Assembly (NCBI GenBank): GCA_050246115.1
Contig: JBFWWP010000002.1
Location: 124,001-188,000 of the forward strand
Source: JBFWWP01 sp050246115
GTDB lineage: Bacteria > Planctomycetota > UBA8108 > UBA1146 > JAJFFE01
DNA: 64,000 bases
Direction: 5' to 3'
Shown: one piece after another, positions 8,038-17,531 of the stretch
Numbering within the stretch: the stretch's first letter is position 1
How the letters are laid out: each line of letters opens with the position of its first letter
Program-made: the position numbers and the translations under genes
The notes under the pieces: model-generated
Seen by the model: the letters and a program-made list of their open reading frames with translations, nothing else
What the model was told of the DNA's origin: nothing
The model's database searches: none

Positions 8038-8811
8038 CTAGTCGAGCGGCCTTGACTTGGTCGCACGACGAGAGAGAGGCCCGTCGATCTTACCCTGAAC
8101 GAACTGATCGACCCCAGGGTGCTTGGAGTCCCGAAGCTCCGCAGGAGTACCCTCAGCGATGATGCTGCCGTCGTGGAGCAACACGATGCGATCCGCGATG
8201 GTGAACGCGGAACTCATGTCATGCGTGACGACGATCTGTGTCACGCCGAGTGTGTTCTTGAGATTGACCACCAGGCGATTGATGATGCTCGATGAAATTG
8301 GGTCGAGGCCCGATGTCGGTTCGTCGTAGAGGATCACGTCGGGGCCGGCAACGAGGGCCCGCGCCAGGCCCGCCCGCTTGCGCATGCCACCGGAAATCTC
8401 CCCCGGGAGCTTGGTGCTGGCGTCCTGCAGTTCCACCGTTGCGAGCGCCTGATGAACCCGTTGTTGGATCTCGGCCTTGGACAACCGGTAGTTCTCGCGA
8501 AGCGGCAGGGCAACGTTGTCGGCGAGGTTGAGCCAGTTGAGCAGCGCACCGTCCTGAAACAAGTAGCCGACCCGCCGACGAGTCTCCTTGAGCTGCTTCG
8601 CCGATAGACTGGCAAGGTCTTGACCAAAGACCAGCACTTGGCCGCGGTCTGGCTTGAGGAGGCCTATGATGTGCTTGAGCGTTACGCTCTTGCCGGTGCC
8701 GCTGCGGCCGAGGATCACGAGCGTCTCACCCTTGGACACGCAGAGGTCGACGCCCGCGAGAATCGGGGCGCTGTCTCCGAAGGTCTTGTAGACGCCGCGC
8801 AACTCGATCAT
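8038..8811 (-). CDS. mlaF: Mla-type ABC transporter ATPase
   Basis: This cytoplasmic ATPase powers lipid movement through MlaE. The 257-aa protein has a Walker A motif GRSGTGKS (about residue 37), a Q-loop LFQDGALL, the signature ISGGMRKR and a Walker B motif VILYDEPTSGLD. The KR after SGGM is typical of the MlaF/Mkl group. The ATG at 8811 overlaps the mlaE stop as ATGA, which indicates translational coupling to the permease. The upstream continuation of the open frame is the shadow of mlaE. Confidence 0.95.
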   Translation of the reverse strand: MIELRGVYKTFGDSAPILAGVDLCVSKGETLVILGRSGTGKSVTLKHIIGLLKPDRGQVLVFGQDLASLSAKQLKETRRRVGYLFQDGALLNWLNLADNVALPLRENYRLSKAEIQQRVHQALATVELQDASTKLPGEISGGMRKRAGLARALVAGPDVILYDEPTSGLDPISSSIINRLVVNLKNTLGVTQIVVTHDMSSAFTIADRIVLLHDGSIIAEGTPAELRDSKHPGVDQFVQGKIDGPLSRRATKSRPLD

Positions 8812-9587
8812 TCCTGGTACACGATCCACGTGATGATGTAGGTGAAGAAGATGATCAGGAGGAAGGCCGACACCACGGCCCTCCGCGTTGCTTCGCCAAC
8901 GCCGGTGGCCCCGTTCTTCGCCTGCAACCCTTGGGTACAACCGACGATGCCGATCGTCAGGCCGAACACCGTCGCCTTGAAGAGGCCGCTGTAGAGATCC
9001 TTGAGTTCCAGGTAGGTCGTCGCGTCATGACGGAAGGCGGACCAGCCGACTCCGAACTGCGCGTGGCCAATGAGCGCACCGCCAGCGGTGCCGATCACGT
9101 CGGCGAAGATCGTCATCGTTGGGCACAAGAGCGTGAGAGCCACCACGCGCGGCACGACCAAGTAGCGGACCGGCGAGATCGACATGATCTCGAGGGCGTC
9201 GATCTCGTCGGAAACTCGCATGGTGCCGATCTCCGCCGCGACTCCACTGCCGATACTCGCGGCCAGGATGAGACCGGTGAACACCGGGCCCATCTCCCGG
9301 ACCATGGACAGGGCAACGAGTCGACCGAGCATCCCCTCCTGGCCGAGTTCCGCCAGCGTGAGTCCGCTATTGAGCGCTATGATCATGCCGGTGAAGAGCG
9401 AGACCACGATCGTTACCGGCAGCGCGGCAATGGAGTAGGCGAACAACAAGTCGCGGATGTTCCGCAGACGGCGCGGGGCGGCCATGAACGGGAGCTGGAG
9501 GGCCGACTGCCCCAACAGGGTGACGCCGCGCCCGGAGGTGTGGCAGGCCTGGTAGATCATCGCTCCCAGCAACCGGATCAGCGCCAC
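8808..9587 (-). CDS. mlaE: Mla-type ABC transporter permease
   Basis: This 259-aa inner-membrane permease partners MlaF and MlaD. It contains the family hallmark AEIGTMRVSDEIDALEIM (about residues 135-152), preceded by MVREMGPVFTGLILA and followed by several hydrophobic spans. The start is a GTG at 9587, with GGGGAG seven bases upstream. The frame is open beyond this point, but there is no further homology. It is first of the three mla genes and is followed by mlaF in a 4-base overlap. A 171-base spacer separates it from the aromatic-repeat lipoprotein gene upstream. Confidence 0.93.
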   Translation of the reverse strand: MALIRLLGAMIYQACHTSGRGVTLLGQSALQLPFMAAPRRLRNIRDLLFAYSIAALPVTIVVSLFTGMIIALNSGLTLAELGQEGMLGRLVALSMVREMGPVFTGLILAASIGSGVAAEIGTMRVSDEIDALEIMSISPVRYLVVPRVVALTLLCPTMTIFADVIGTAGGALIGHAQFGVGWSAFRHDATTYLELKDLYSGLFKATVFGLTIGIVGCTQGLQAKNGATGVGEATRRAVVSAFLLIIFFTYIITWIVYQE

Positions 9588-9758
9588 TACCCACTCCCCT
9601 TTTCGTCGAACCTCGCCAGGGTTGCTGTCGCGTTGGGCTCGCTTATACCCCAACCGCTCGAGGCCGGGGGCCCCGCTCTCCAACTTACTATCGGTAGGGC
9701 GCTGGCTCGATGGTTGTTCAAGACGTGGACACTTTGTCGGTCAGCCGTCGACGCGGCC

Positions 9759-11111
9759 TCAGAAGGGTAGCGGAACGAACAGGATCTTGTGAGTTCGCCC
9801 AGCCGGCGACCGGGTCGATTCGTAGACCCCCCCGAGGATCGAAAGCCACCGCCGTTCGGGGGTGACTTCGCGTCGGACGACCCCCCAGAGCACTTCCCAT
9901 GCATGCCCCTGTTGCGCTCCTCGACCGGCGTAGCGGTAGATCCTCCAGAAGCGAGAGTACAAGTGGTCGAGTCGTTTCGGATCGTCCCAGGGAAGGAGTT
10001 CCAGGGCGTTGACGCGCACGGAGCCATCGGCGTCTCGTTGGTGGGAGAACAGGGGCCACAGTCGCGTGTGACTCTCATAGGTTCCCTCGCGCAGGTCTTG
10101 GCGGATGTGTTGGCGGTAGAAGGGCAGCAACCAGAAATCGAGGCCGCGGCGAGAACCGTCACTCCAGCGCTCGTAGCGCTCGATCGGGAAGAGCACGAAC
10201 TGGCGGAAGCGGTCCGCGGTTCGGCGAACGCCGAAGAGCGGCCCGAAGTCCGTTCGGCTCAAATCCGGACTGCGCGTCCAGTTCCAGCCGAGAACGAATG
10301 ACGAGTGCGAGACGGAGTCCTTGCGATCGTTGGTCTCGTACTGGTACAGCGGCCATAGGATCGAAGTCCGACTCAGGTTCGAGCTCTTCGTCCGGCCGTA
10401 GAACGGGAACCACCAGCGGGTCGTGAGAGGTCGCTCCGCATCGAGGTTGTTCTCCTGGAAGTGAAGGAACGGCCAGGCGTAGAAGCGTCGGTCATACTTG
10501 GGTTGCGGTGGGGCTGCTCGCTCACCGGGCGAGGGCTGGGTGGTCGCCCGGTACCGGCCATAGAACGGCCACAATCGAAAGCCGGAGTGGTACGGGCCAT
10601 GAACGTGGTTCGCAACGGGCCACAGCCAGTGATTCGACGTGCGGGTGCCATCCTTGATGCGGGCGTACAACGGGAACAACGCGAAGGTCATGCTGTCCTG
10701 ACCGAAGGCGCCCTTGATCACACCGCCGATCGGGAACGCCAGGAAGTAACCACCCTCCGCTGGGTCGCTGCCGTAGAAAAATAGCGGCAGGATGAACGAG
10801 TCCCAATCCTTGGTGCCGTCGGGATTGGGGTGCACGGAGTTGTACCAGAGCGGCAAGAGCCATTGCTTGCGGTAGGCTCCCTCGTGGGTGTCCCGATAAA
10901 GCGGCCAGAGCACGGTCAGGTCGGAGCGCGCAGCCGTTCGTTCGTAGGCGACGACGGGGCGGAGGACCCAGCGGGTATCCGCCGGTGAGTCGGTCGGGTA
11001 GACCTCGAAGAACGGTGCGAGGCCGCGCCCGCCGTCGATGGGGCTGACGCAGCCCGAGAGCAGGCACAGCCCGACCAGGGTCCACCCGATTCGATTGGGT
11101 CGTGACTTCAA
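9759..11111 (-). CDS. Putative lipoprotein with repeated aromatic WPLY/FPFY motifs
   Basis: The function is not recognised. The TTG at 11111 gives a compact lipoprotein signal peptide ending in LVGLCLLSGC, with AAGGAAG correctly placed upstream; an ATG at 11165 would add 18 residues. The mature 430-aa part is built almost entirely of about fourteen short repeats around a [LF]WP[LF]Y or FPFYGR core. Examples are VLWPLYRDT, FALFPLYARI, RLWPFYGRY, WWFPFYGRT, ILWPLYQYET, FWLLPFYRQH and RLWPLF. Their alternating aromatic pattern suggests a beta-rich repeat protein, perhaps a barrel- or propeller-like surface lipoprotein. It lies between the giant propeller/CBM9 gene and mlaE in a minus-strand series and could be an outer-membrane partner of either. 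Confidence 0.75.
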   Translation of the reverse strand: MKSRPNRIGWTLVGLCLLSGCVSPIDGGRGLAPFFEVYPTDSPADTRWVLRPVVAYERTAARSDLTVLWPLYRDTHEGAYRKQWLLPLWYNSVHPNPDGTKDWDSFILPLFFYGSDPAEGGYFLAFPIGGVIKGAFGQDSMTFALFPLYARIKDGTRTSNHWLWPVANHVHGPYHSGFRLWPFYGRYRATTQPSPGERAAPPQPKYDRRFYAWPFLHFQENNLDAERPLTTRWWFPFYGRTKSSNLSRTSILWPLYQYETNDRKDSVSHSSFVLGWNWTRSPDLSRTDFGPLFGVRRTADRFRQFVLFPIERYERWSDGSRRGLDFWLLPFYRQHIRQDLREGTYESHTRLWPLFSHQRDADGSVRVNALELLPWDDPKRLDHLYSRFWRIYRYAGRGAQQGHAWEVLWGVVRREVTPERRWLSILGGVYESTRSPAGRTHKILFVPLPF

Positions 11112-11243
11112 CCGCGCTTCCTTCGACTTGACTGGACCCAAGATGGCGTCGGACCGCGGGCGCATGAGAAACACGACCCGGTCGCATGTCAACGGCACGG
11201 GCCCCAAGTCATGCAAGGAAGGCTCGCGGTGGAACTCTGCGAG

Positions 11244-14200
11244 TCACTGTCCGAGGGACAGGCGGGGGAAGAAGTCGGGAATGAACACTTCCCAGATTCC
11301 TCTCGTGTCCTCGCGCAGTAGCTGGCCCGGGGACAGTGTGAAGTACGACGTCGCACCCCGTCCGGTGTCATCGTCGGTCAAGAGAAGGTTCAGCGAGAAG
11401 TCGAGCCCCGGGTACGGAGCTTCGGGGCCCCTTCCCGGGCGCGCGTCGCGGAACACCGGCCACGGCATCGTCATCTCGTAGATGACTCCGCTGCCGTCCT
11501 TCTTGCGTTGGACCTGATACTGCCCCTCGGGTTCGTCCTTGTCGTCATCGGGCGGCGGATCGCCATTCGCGGGAGCCCCATCGGGGCCGGGCGGGGGGGC
11601 TTGCTTGGGAACGGTGAGCGCCAGCGTGAGCAACTGATCGTTGGGCCCTGCGTGAGATCCACGATCTCCCTCGAAATCGATGCCGATCAGCAAGCAATCG
11701 CCAACCCATCGGGGGGCTTCCCGGTCGTACGCATGAATGTTGTCGTCTGTGACATCGACGGCGAGATGGAAGCCCTCCTGCGTCCAACCGAAGTACACCA
11801 TGGCCGAGAGGTCGCGCCAACCGTGCCAGGCCGCTCCGTCTTCTCGGGTCCCCTGCACGGGGTGGAAGTAGCGAGCGGCTCGGACCGGGATGGCGGTCTG
11901 TGCGTGCCAGTCCTCATCCAGGGAGCCGTCGATGCGCGGCGGGGCGGCGAGGCGCGGCACGATCCAGGATGGTGGGGCGGCTTCTCCGCGCTCCTGAGCG
12001 AGACCTTCGAGCAGCCACGTCAGGCTGCGGCGAACCGCCGGGAGCAGCCCGGGCCGGGCGAGTTCGGCCTCGACGATCTGACACGCCGCTTCCACGTCGC
12101 CATAGCGGTACGCGCACTCTGCGCCCGTTACCGGCGTACGCTCGGGCGCGTTCAAAGAGTCGACGTCTTGCAGGCTTCGCCACAGATTGGCCACGAACTC
12201 GGAGCGACTCTTGGCGCGCAGCCCCATGCTGCCGCGGGCCGTGACCAAGACCAGGGTGTCGCCCACGAAGTCGGCGAAGTGGAGCGAGTTGCGCGTGAAC
12301 CGGCTGTAGCCGGGTTGGGCCAGGAACTGTTCCATGGCGGCGTAGCGGTCGGACTGGACGAGTCGGCTTGCTCGCGACAGCACCACCACGTTGGGTTCGC
12401 TTCGATAGACGGCGAGGATGTAGTCGCCATCGAAGCGAAGCTGCGGCGCCTCGTGAGAGTTCCCCAGGCTGAGGGTTTGCAAGGTCGCGAGCGACTCGGA
12501 TTGCGGAGGGCTGGTCCACGTCTCGGGATGCAGAAAGACGGGTGGAATCTGGATTCGCACCACGCGTTGTCCCGTGGCTCGACTCTCCAGTACGTACAAG
12601 TCCCCTTCGTGGAAGGTGATTTGGTGGATCTCACTGTGCGCGCTGCGCGGTTCCCGCTCGATCGGCGGCTCTCGGTCCCAGAGGATGCGGCCGGTGCTTG
12701 GATCCACCCCGACCAAGTTGGGGCTGCCGGGGCGGCGTCGCAACTCGGCGACCACGAACGGCACCGCGTCGACGAAGTGCACTTCGACGAGCTTTCCTGG
12801 CAACTGGGTGCGCCAGAGTTCGGCACCCGTCACCGCGTCGAGGCCCCGGAGCAAGCCTGACCCTTGGGCGACGATCACGTCTCCATCTCGAGTGAACCAT
12901 GGTTGCTGGGTGAGCGCGTCCAACTCCGAAGCGGGGTCGTCCGCTGAGGGGGCTCCGAGCTGCTGCAGCACGCGCCCGTCCGCCGTGCTGCGGACCTCAG
13001 CCACGAGACTCCCCTCGAAACCGATGACCACCTGGCCCGGCGCGAAGTGCAATGCGCCCGGTAGGGGAGCGCGAACCTCTTGCTCCCACAGTAGGCGGCC
13101 GGTCCGCGTGTCGTGAGCCCGAAGTCCTTCCGATCGCCAAGCGAGAACGAGCTCTTCGTTCATGCCGATGCGCTCGATCGGATTCCGGAGCCGGTCCTGG
13201 TTCGCGGTCTCAGGCTCGACCATCCACCGCTGGTGTCCCTGCAAAAGGTCGAACGCCCAGATGGCGTCACCGTCCGTGACTACCACCAACCCATGGGCGA
13301 CACCGACCGGCGGGTCCAGGAGTCCCCGTTGCGAGAACAGGGACTCGCCGTCTCGCAGTGGTCGAGACGGTAGCTTCGCGACCCAAAGGCTGTCGCCGTG
13401 CTTTGCCGACCGAAGCTCGACCTGGCGCTGCGCCGCGATGAGCAGCAAGTCCTCGCCCAGCGACTCGGTCTTGGGGACCGGTAGCACGTGTACCGAGCGT
13501 TGGTGCGCGAAGTCGGTTCGTGTCCGCCAAGCGGGGACGAGCGGAAGCGTGGGGTCGGGTCGCCGCGGCGGCGCCGTGGTCGGGGCATCGATGGCAGCGA
13601 GTTGCTCGCGATACTTGGTTACACGCTCGGCAATGCTCTCGCTGCCCTGGGATGTCACCAGGCGCTCGTCGCCGAAGTTCGACTCGATCTCGTTCAGGAG
13701 TTCGTGCGCTTCGGCGGTGCGACGGGACTCGATGTAGATCTGGCAGAGGTACAACCGCGCGTCGACGGACTCGGGAGTTTCGGGTTCGATCAGAATCAAC
13801 CCTTGAAGGCACTCGATCGACAACTGGCGGTGCCCTTGGCGGTAGTACTTGCGAGCCGTTTCCAACTGTGCCCGCCGACCGGCGACCGTCAGTGGATAGA
13901 GCCTGGCCACGTTGGCATAGGCCTGTAGCTCGTCCGCCGCTCGCGCTCGATCGAGCGAATCCTGAGCGGCGAGTTCGTGTTGCTCATGACTGGGCAGCCC
14001 GTCGAGGATCCCCAGCTGGAGCAGCAGTCGAGCAACCGCGAGTTCCACCGGCGCTACGAGGTGTGGCGTAACCCGTAAGATCGTTCCGGCCGGCGACCGT
14101 AACGCCGTGTACGCCATCCGTGCCGCCACCGCCGGTCGGCCTCGGCGGGCTGCTGCGACTGCCTGATCGTACGCGGCTTGGGCGAAGAACCCATCGCGAG

Positions 14201-16289
14201 GCAAGCGGCTGAGCAAGCTCTCGATGAAGCCGAGCTGCTCATCGTCCGCCAGCGGCAGGGCTCCGTACTCGCCGTACTCGAGGCACTCCTCGGCGAACGA
14301 CACCAGTTGCTCGGTGGCGACGTTCCCTTGGTTTCCTCGTGGAAGCGAGGTCAGTCCTTCGATCGCTCGGACCAGCTCCAAACCCTCTCCTTGCAGCAGC
14401 AGCGCGCGCGCGCGCAGCAGTTCACCCGCGAGCCCGGGTTGCTGGTAGTCCTCGGGTGGGTGCGGGGCGAACAGTTGTGCTCGACCGTTCCCGCTCACCA
14501 GTAGGGTCTCACCCGAGGTCACGAGGACGTGCTCGACCTCGAAGTCCGCACGCAAGAGCCGAATCCGCCAGTCGCCCGACGGACCGAGGTCGTAGAACCC
14601 ACTCGCGTGCGGGAGCAGCCACCGATTGCCACTCTCGACCGGGGGGCCGGAGATGGCGGGCAGACCTTCCGGAACCTGCCAGGTCAGCACACTGCTCGGG
14701 CGACCGGCGAGATCCCAGAGAGTCACGGTTCGCGCGGACGCGAGCGCGGCAGCTCCGACCCTTGGGGCCAGGGTCCACCAGCGAGAGCTGCCGCGCGGAA
14801 GCTGGACCCGAAGGGTGCCCGACGCCGCATCGAACGCGTTGATCGTGGCCGTGTCCGCGGCCGCGCAGACGATCCACTCGCCCCAGGCGTGCGCGCTTGG
14901 ATTCAGCAGGGCTCCCTGGTTCTGCAGCGCGTCTCGCGACCCGCTGTCGAGGAAGGAAGGATAGCGTACGGCCCACAGCAAGGCCCCGTCGGCCACATGG
15001 TGAGCGCAAAGTAGGCCGCGTCCCGTGAGGACGTAGGCTGCGGTACCCCGGACTGCGACGGTCGGCCGCGAACTTCCGAGTGCCAGATACGTTGCCCCGC
15101 TTGCGGTGCCGACAGCACGGTTCCAGCGGACCTGACCGTCATCATCGATGAGCACCAGACGCAGTTCGAATGTCCCTTGTCGGAGTTGACCGATGGCGAC
15201 CAAAGTGCCCATCTCCGTGGACACCGGCGGCGAGGCGCAGAGCGCGGGTGGGAGCGCGTCGGGTTGCGACTCGGAGCCATCGAAGAGCCGCGAGAGGTGC
15301 AGGTCCCAGCGGATGGCGCCGTGGTGCGCATCGAAGGCAGTAACCGCTCGCCGGGAGCTGGTGATCACGAGACCTCGGTGCAGGGTCGGTTGCATGAGCG
15401 ACCCGGGCAGCGGGGCCACCGGCTCGAAACTCCCGGTCTCCCGGGCGTCGACCAGAAAGGGGGTGCGCCAGACCTCGGCCCCGGTACGGGTGTCGACGCA
15501 CGTGACTCGGTGCAAGTCCTGAAGGAAGAGGAGCGCACCATCGCGTGCGGGAATGTGTTGCGCGGGTAGAGAGAACGGCGAACCGGTCTCCTTGGATGGA
15601 GTCCAGTCGAAGCGACGCACGGCCCTCAACGGTGCCGCCAGCGCGGCGGACCATGTCGGCGCCGCAGGCGCGGGTTGGCGAAGCTCTGCGAACTGGGCCC
15701 GGAGTTCGGGTGAAGTCGCCGTAGCGAAGAAGGCCTCGATCCACCCGGCCTCGAGGAGTCGCGTCGCCAGGGCCTCTTCGATGTCGCTGGCCCACGACAA
15801 CTCCGGGAAGTCGCGCTCTAGGCGCAGCAGTTGGGGCAGGTCCAGCGCTGCGGCGATACTCACACCGTCGGTCGCGGCCGTTCGTGCCTTGATTCTCGCG
15901 GTCAGCGCGGCCTCGATCGTCTCCAGCACGCGGCTCCGGAGGTCCGGGTCCACGAGCGAGAGGAACTCTTGCAGATACTGGCTGGGCCCGAGCCAGCGCT
16001 CGGACGAGATCGGGAAGGCTCCATCCGGAGTCCCGTCGAGAAGCTGCTCGGCGAGGCTCACGCAGAGTCGCCGAAGCTCCGCGGCCTCGCCGTCCCGGCG
16101 GGCGCGGTCGAGCGCCTCGACGAGTGGGCGCAGGGACTCGGCACGCGCGGGCTGACACTGGGTATCCGCGCCCCCTTGCGCGAACGCGACGGGCGAGGCG
16201 GAGAAGCTGGTCAGGACGAGAGCCGCGAAGGCCAGGCTGCGCCACCTCCGCGGTACGAGCGAAACGGACACAGTTTCACGGAGAATCAC
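11244..16289 (-). CDS. Giant exported PQQ-type beta-propeller protein with TPR-like region and CBM9-like C-terminus
   Basis: This 1681-aa protein starts at a GTG with GGGAGG eight bases upstream. A signal peptide (basic WRSLAF, then AALVLTSFSASPVAFA) leads into a helical region. A first set of PQQ-like propeller blades covers about residues 260-620 (DTRTGAEVWR, DAHHGAIRWD, DGALLWAVRY). A TPR-like helical stretch lies at about 620-930. A second propeller covers about 945-1340 (DLLQGHQRWM, DTRTGRLLWEQ, DAVTGAELWRT, DPSTGRILWDRE). The last 235 residues resemble a family 9 carbohydrate-binding domain: IDGSLDEDW, YFGWTQEGFHLAVDVTDDN and GDCLLIGIDFE, interrupted by a proline- and aspartate-rich loop near 1576. 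This suggests a large extracytoplasmic scaffold or sugar-binding protein. It directly follows the secretion genes and may be a substrate or accessory of that system (inference). Confidence 0.85.
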   Translation of the reverse strand: MILRETVSVSLVPRRWRSLAFAALVLTSFSASPVAFAQGGADTQCQPARAESLRPLVEALDRARRDGEAAELRRLCVSLAEQLLDGTPDGAFPISSERWLGPSQYLQEFLSLVDPDLRSRVLETIEAALTARIKARTAATDGVSIAAALDLPQLLRLERDFPELSWASDIEEALATRLLEAGWIEAFFATATSPELRAQFAELRQPAPAAPTWSAALAAPLRAVRRFDWTPSKETGSPFSLPAQHIPARDGALLFLQDLHRVTCVDTRTGAEVWRTPFLVDARETGSFEPVAPLPGSLMQPTLHRGLVITSSRRAVTAFDAHHGAIRWDLHLSRLFDGSESQPDALPPALCASPPVSTEMGTLVAIGQLRQGTFELRLVLIDDDGQVRWNRAVGTASGATYLALGSSRPTVAVRGTAAYVLTGRGLLCAHHVADGALLWAVRYPSFLDSGSRDALQNQGALLNPSAHAWGEWIVCAAADTATINAFDAASGTLRVQLPRGSSRWWTLAPRVGAAALASARTVTLWDLAGRPSSVLTWQVPEGLPAISGPPVESGNRWLLPHASGFYDLGPSGDWRIRLLRADFEVEHVLVTSGETLLVSGNGRAQLFAPHPPEDYQQPGLAGELLRARALLLQGEGLELVRAIEGLTSLPRGNQGNVATEQLVSFAEECLEYGEYGALPLADDEQLGFIESLLSRLPRDGFFAQAAYDQAVAAARRGRPAVAARMAYTALRSPAGTILRVTPHLVAPVELAVARLLLQLGILDGLPSHEQHELAAQDSLDRARAADELQAYANVARLYPLTVAGRRAQLETARKYYRQGHRQLSIECLQGLILIEPETPESVDARLYLCQIYIESRRTAEAHELLNEIESNFGDERLVTSQGSESIAERVTKYREQLAAIDAPTTAPPRRPDPTLPLVPAWRTRTDFAHQRSVHVLPVPKTESLGEDLLLIAAQRQVELRSAKHGDSLWVAKLPSRPLRDGESLFSQRGLLDPPVGVAHGLVVVTDGDAIWAFDLLQGHQRWMVEPETANQDRLRNPIERIGMNEELVLAWRSEGLRAHDTRTGRLLWEQEVRAPLPGALHFAPGQVVIGFEGSLVAEVRSTADGRVLQQLGAPSADDPASELDALTQQPWFTRDGDVIVAQGSGLLRGLDAVTGAELWRTQLPGKLVEVHFVDAVPFVVAELRRRPGSPNLVGVDPSTGRILWDREPPIEREPRSAHSEIHQITFHEGDLYVLESRATGQRVVRIQIPPVFLHPETWTSPPQSESLATLQTLSLGNSHEAPQLRFDGDYILAVYRSEPNVVVLSRASRLVQSDRYAAMEQFLAQPGYSRFTRNSLHFADFVGDTLVLVTARGSMGLRAKSRSEFVANLWRSLQDVDSLNAPERTPVTGAECAYRYGDVEAACQIVEAELARPGLLPAVRRSLTWLLEGLAQERGEAAPPSWIVPRLAAPPRIDGSLDEDWHAQTAIPVRAARYFHPVQGTREDGAAWHGWRDLSAMVYFGWTQEGFHLAVDVTDDNIHAYDREAPRWVGDCLLIGIDFEGDRGSHAGPNDQLLTLALTVPKQAPPPGPDGAPANGDPPPDDDKDEPEGQYQVQRKKDGSGVIYEMTMPWPVFRDARPGRGPEAPYPGLDFSLNLLLTDDDTGRGATSYFTLSPGQLLREDTRGIWEVFIPDFFPRLSLGQ

Positions 16290-16479
16290 GAATCAGGCCT
16301 CCCGCGTCGAGCTCGACGATTCACAGTCCGGACCCTTGGGGAGTCTAGTGGTCCGTTTCTCGAGTTCACACTCATTTTCGGTCAACGAGTTGGGACGCGA
16401 AGCCGAGTCCCGAGTCTCGCGCATCCACAAGGAACCCGAGTCCCGAACCAAGCGCGTGTCGCGCTTGATCTGCGCCCAG

Positions 16480-17004
16480 TCACGGCGCGTCGCCGGCGAG
16501 AAGAAAGTCGAGCTGCAGCTCGAGGCGGCGGTCTTCCGGGCCGTCCCCCTCGGACCAGCGGAAAGCCCGAATGGACACTGGGGCCGTCGCGAGGGTCAGG
16601 AAACGTAGGAAGTTCGCTTCGTCCTGGGCCCGGCCCCGCACCGTCAGGCGGACGCGTTGGCACTGAGGGAACTCGCCCGCGCGCGTGGTCGACTCGACCT
16701 GGCGGGAGTCGAGGCGGAGGTTCATCTCGGGCAGGGTCGCCATGATGTCGGCCAGTACTTCGACTCGATCGAGCGCGGAACCTACCGGCGCAGGAAAGGC
16801 GGCTCGCAACGCTTCTCGCGCTTCCTCCGGGAGCGGCACGTGGCCGGGGGCGGCGAGATTCGTCACCGGGGCGGCTTCCGCAACTCCGGTGGGAGCCGTG
16901 AGCCAGCGCGCGATGACGAAGAGAACCAGTAGACCCAGGGCGGTGCCTTCGATCAGTGCGAGCCGGCGGTCCCTCGGCAGCCACTTGCGAATGGACTCGT
17001 TCAT
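16480..17004 (-). CDS. PilO/GspM-like assembly protein
   Basis: The 174-aa product has one N-terminal transmembrane helix (about residues 20-38, after a basic NESIRKWLPRDRR) and a periplasmic domain with two short alpha/beta halves. The VRLTVRGRAQDEANFLRFLTLA stretch resembles the PilO and GspM ferredoxin-like fold. Its place directly after the PilM- and PilN-like genes is the main support for the assignment. It would help to build the inner-membrane alignment ring of a type II secretion or type IV pilus-like machine. The ATG at 17004 overlaps the previous stop as ATGA. The 190-bp gap downstream separates it from the giant propeller gene. Confidence 0.7.
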   Translation of the reverse strand: MNESIRKWLPRDRRLALIEGTALGLLVLFVIARWLTAPTGVAEAAPVTNLAAPGHVPLPEEAREALRAAFPAPVGSALDRVEVLADIMATLPEMNLRLDSRQVESTTRAGEFPQCQRVRLTVRGRAQDEANFLRFLTLATAPVSIRAFRWSEGDGPEDRRLELQLDFLLAGDAP

Positions 17005-17531
17005 TGGGTCTCGCTCTCGCACGGGAGGAGAGAGACGACCTTGAGCCGCAGCACGAAGTCGATGCGCCCGGTCTTGGGGTTGTTGTCCGCCTTGTGAGGG
17101 TCGGGGTCTGCGAGGAAGGGAAGTTCACCGAGCTCGAGCATCAGCGGCGGGAGTTCGCTGAAGCTCACGACCTCCCCCGAGACCTCGAGAGTGCCTTTCC
17201 CATCGTAACGCACCTGTTGCAATCGCGACCCATCGTCTAGTTCTGCGAGCAGGCGTTGCAGCACTTCGTGCCAGGGGTACCAGTTGCTGGCACGCCATAC
17301 GCTCGCGCTGACCGGATCATCGGTCGACACGCGACAGCGCGATGGGTCTGCGAGGGTCGGAGGGAGTGTCTGAGCGGCAACCTCGGGAATGGGCGGAGAT
17401 CTGCCCACCCAGATGCCCAAGAGCAGGAGCCAGAGCCCGACGCCCCCCGTGAGCAGGATGGACCGGCGCGACTCGGCCCCGGTCCGCGGGGTCCAGTCCT
17501 CGGGCGCGAAGTTGACGCGATGCCGCGTCAC
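17001..17531 (-). CDS. PilN-like inner-membrane assembly protein
   Basis: The 176-aa protein begins RHRVNFAPEDW, close to the INLLPxxx cytoplasmic tail by which PilN binds PilM. A single membrane helix (GGVGLWLLLLGIWVG, about residues 28-45) follows, then a periplasmic domain containing VRYDGKGTLEVSGEVVSFSELPPLMLEL. This layout is that of PilN, or of the C-terminal half of GspL. The GTG at 17531 overlaps the stop of the pilM-like gene as GTGA, so translation should be coupled. It has low primary similarity, so the call leans on gene order. Confidence 0.75.
   Translation of the reverse strand: MTRHRVNFAPEDWTPRTGAESRRSILLTGGVGLWLLLLGIWVGRSPPIPEVAAQTLPPTLADPSRCRVSTDDPVSASVWRASNWYPWHEVLQRLLAELDDGSRLQQVRYDGKGTLEVSGEVVSFSELPPLMLELGELPFLADPDPHKADNNPKTGRIDFVLRLKVVSLLPCESETQ

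Noticed and set aside
11508..12860. A 450-codon open frame on the plus strand inside the propeller/CBM9 gene
   Set aside because: It is antisense to a clearly homologous gene and has no recognisable domains; such frames are common in GC-rich DNA.
16290..16479. CAAGCGCGTG/CGCGCTTGAT-type similarity to the 6.9 kb spacer
   Set aside because: Only a 10-13 base match, within chance in this composition; it was not developed into a repeat claim.
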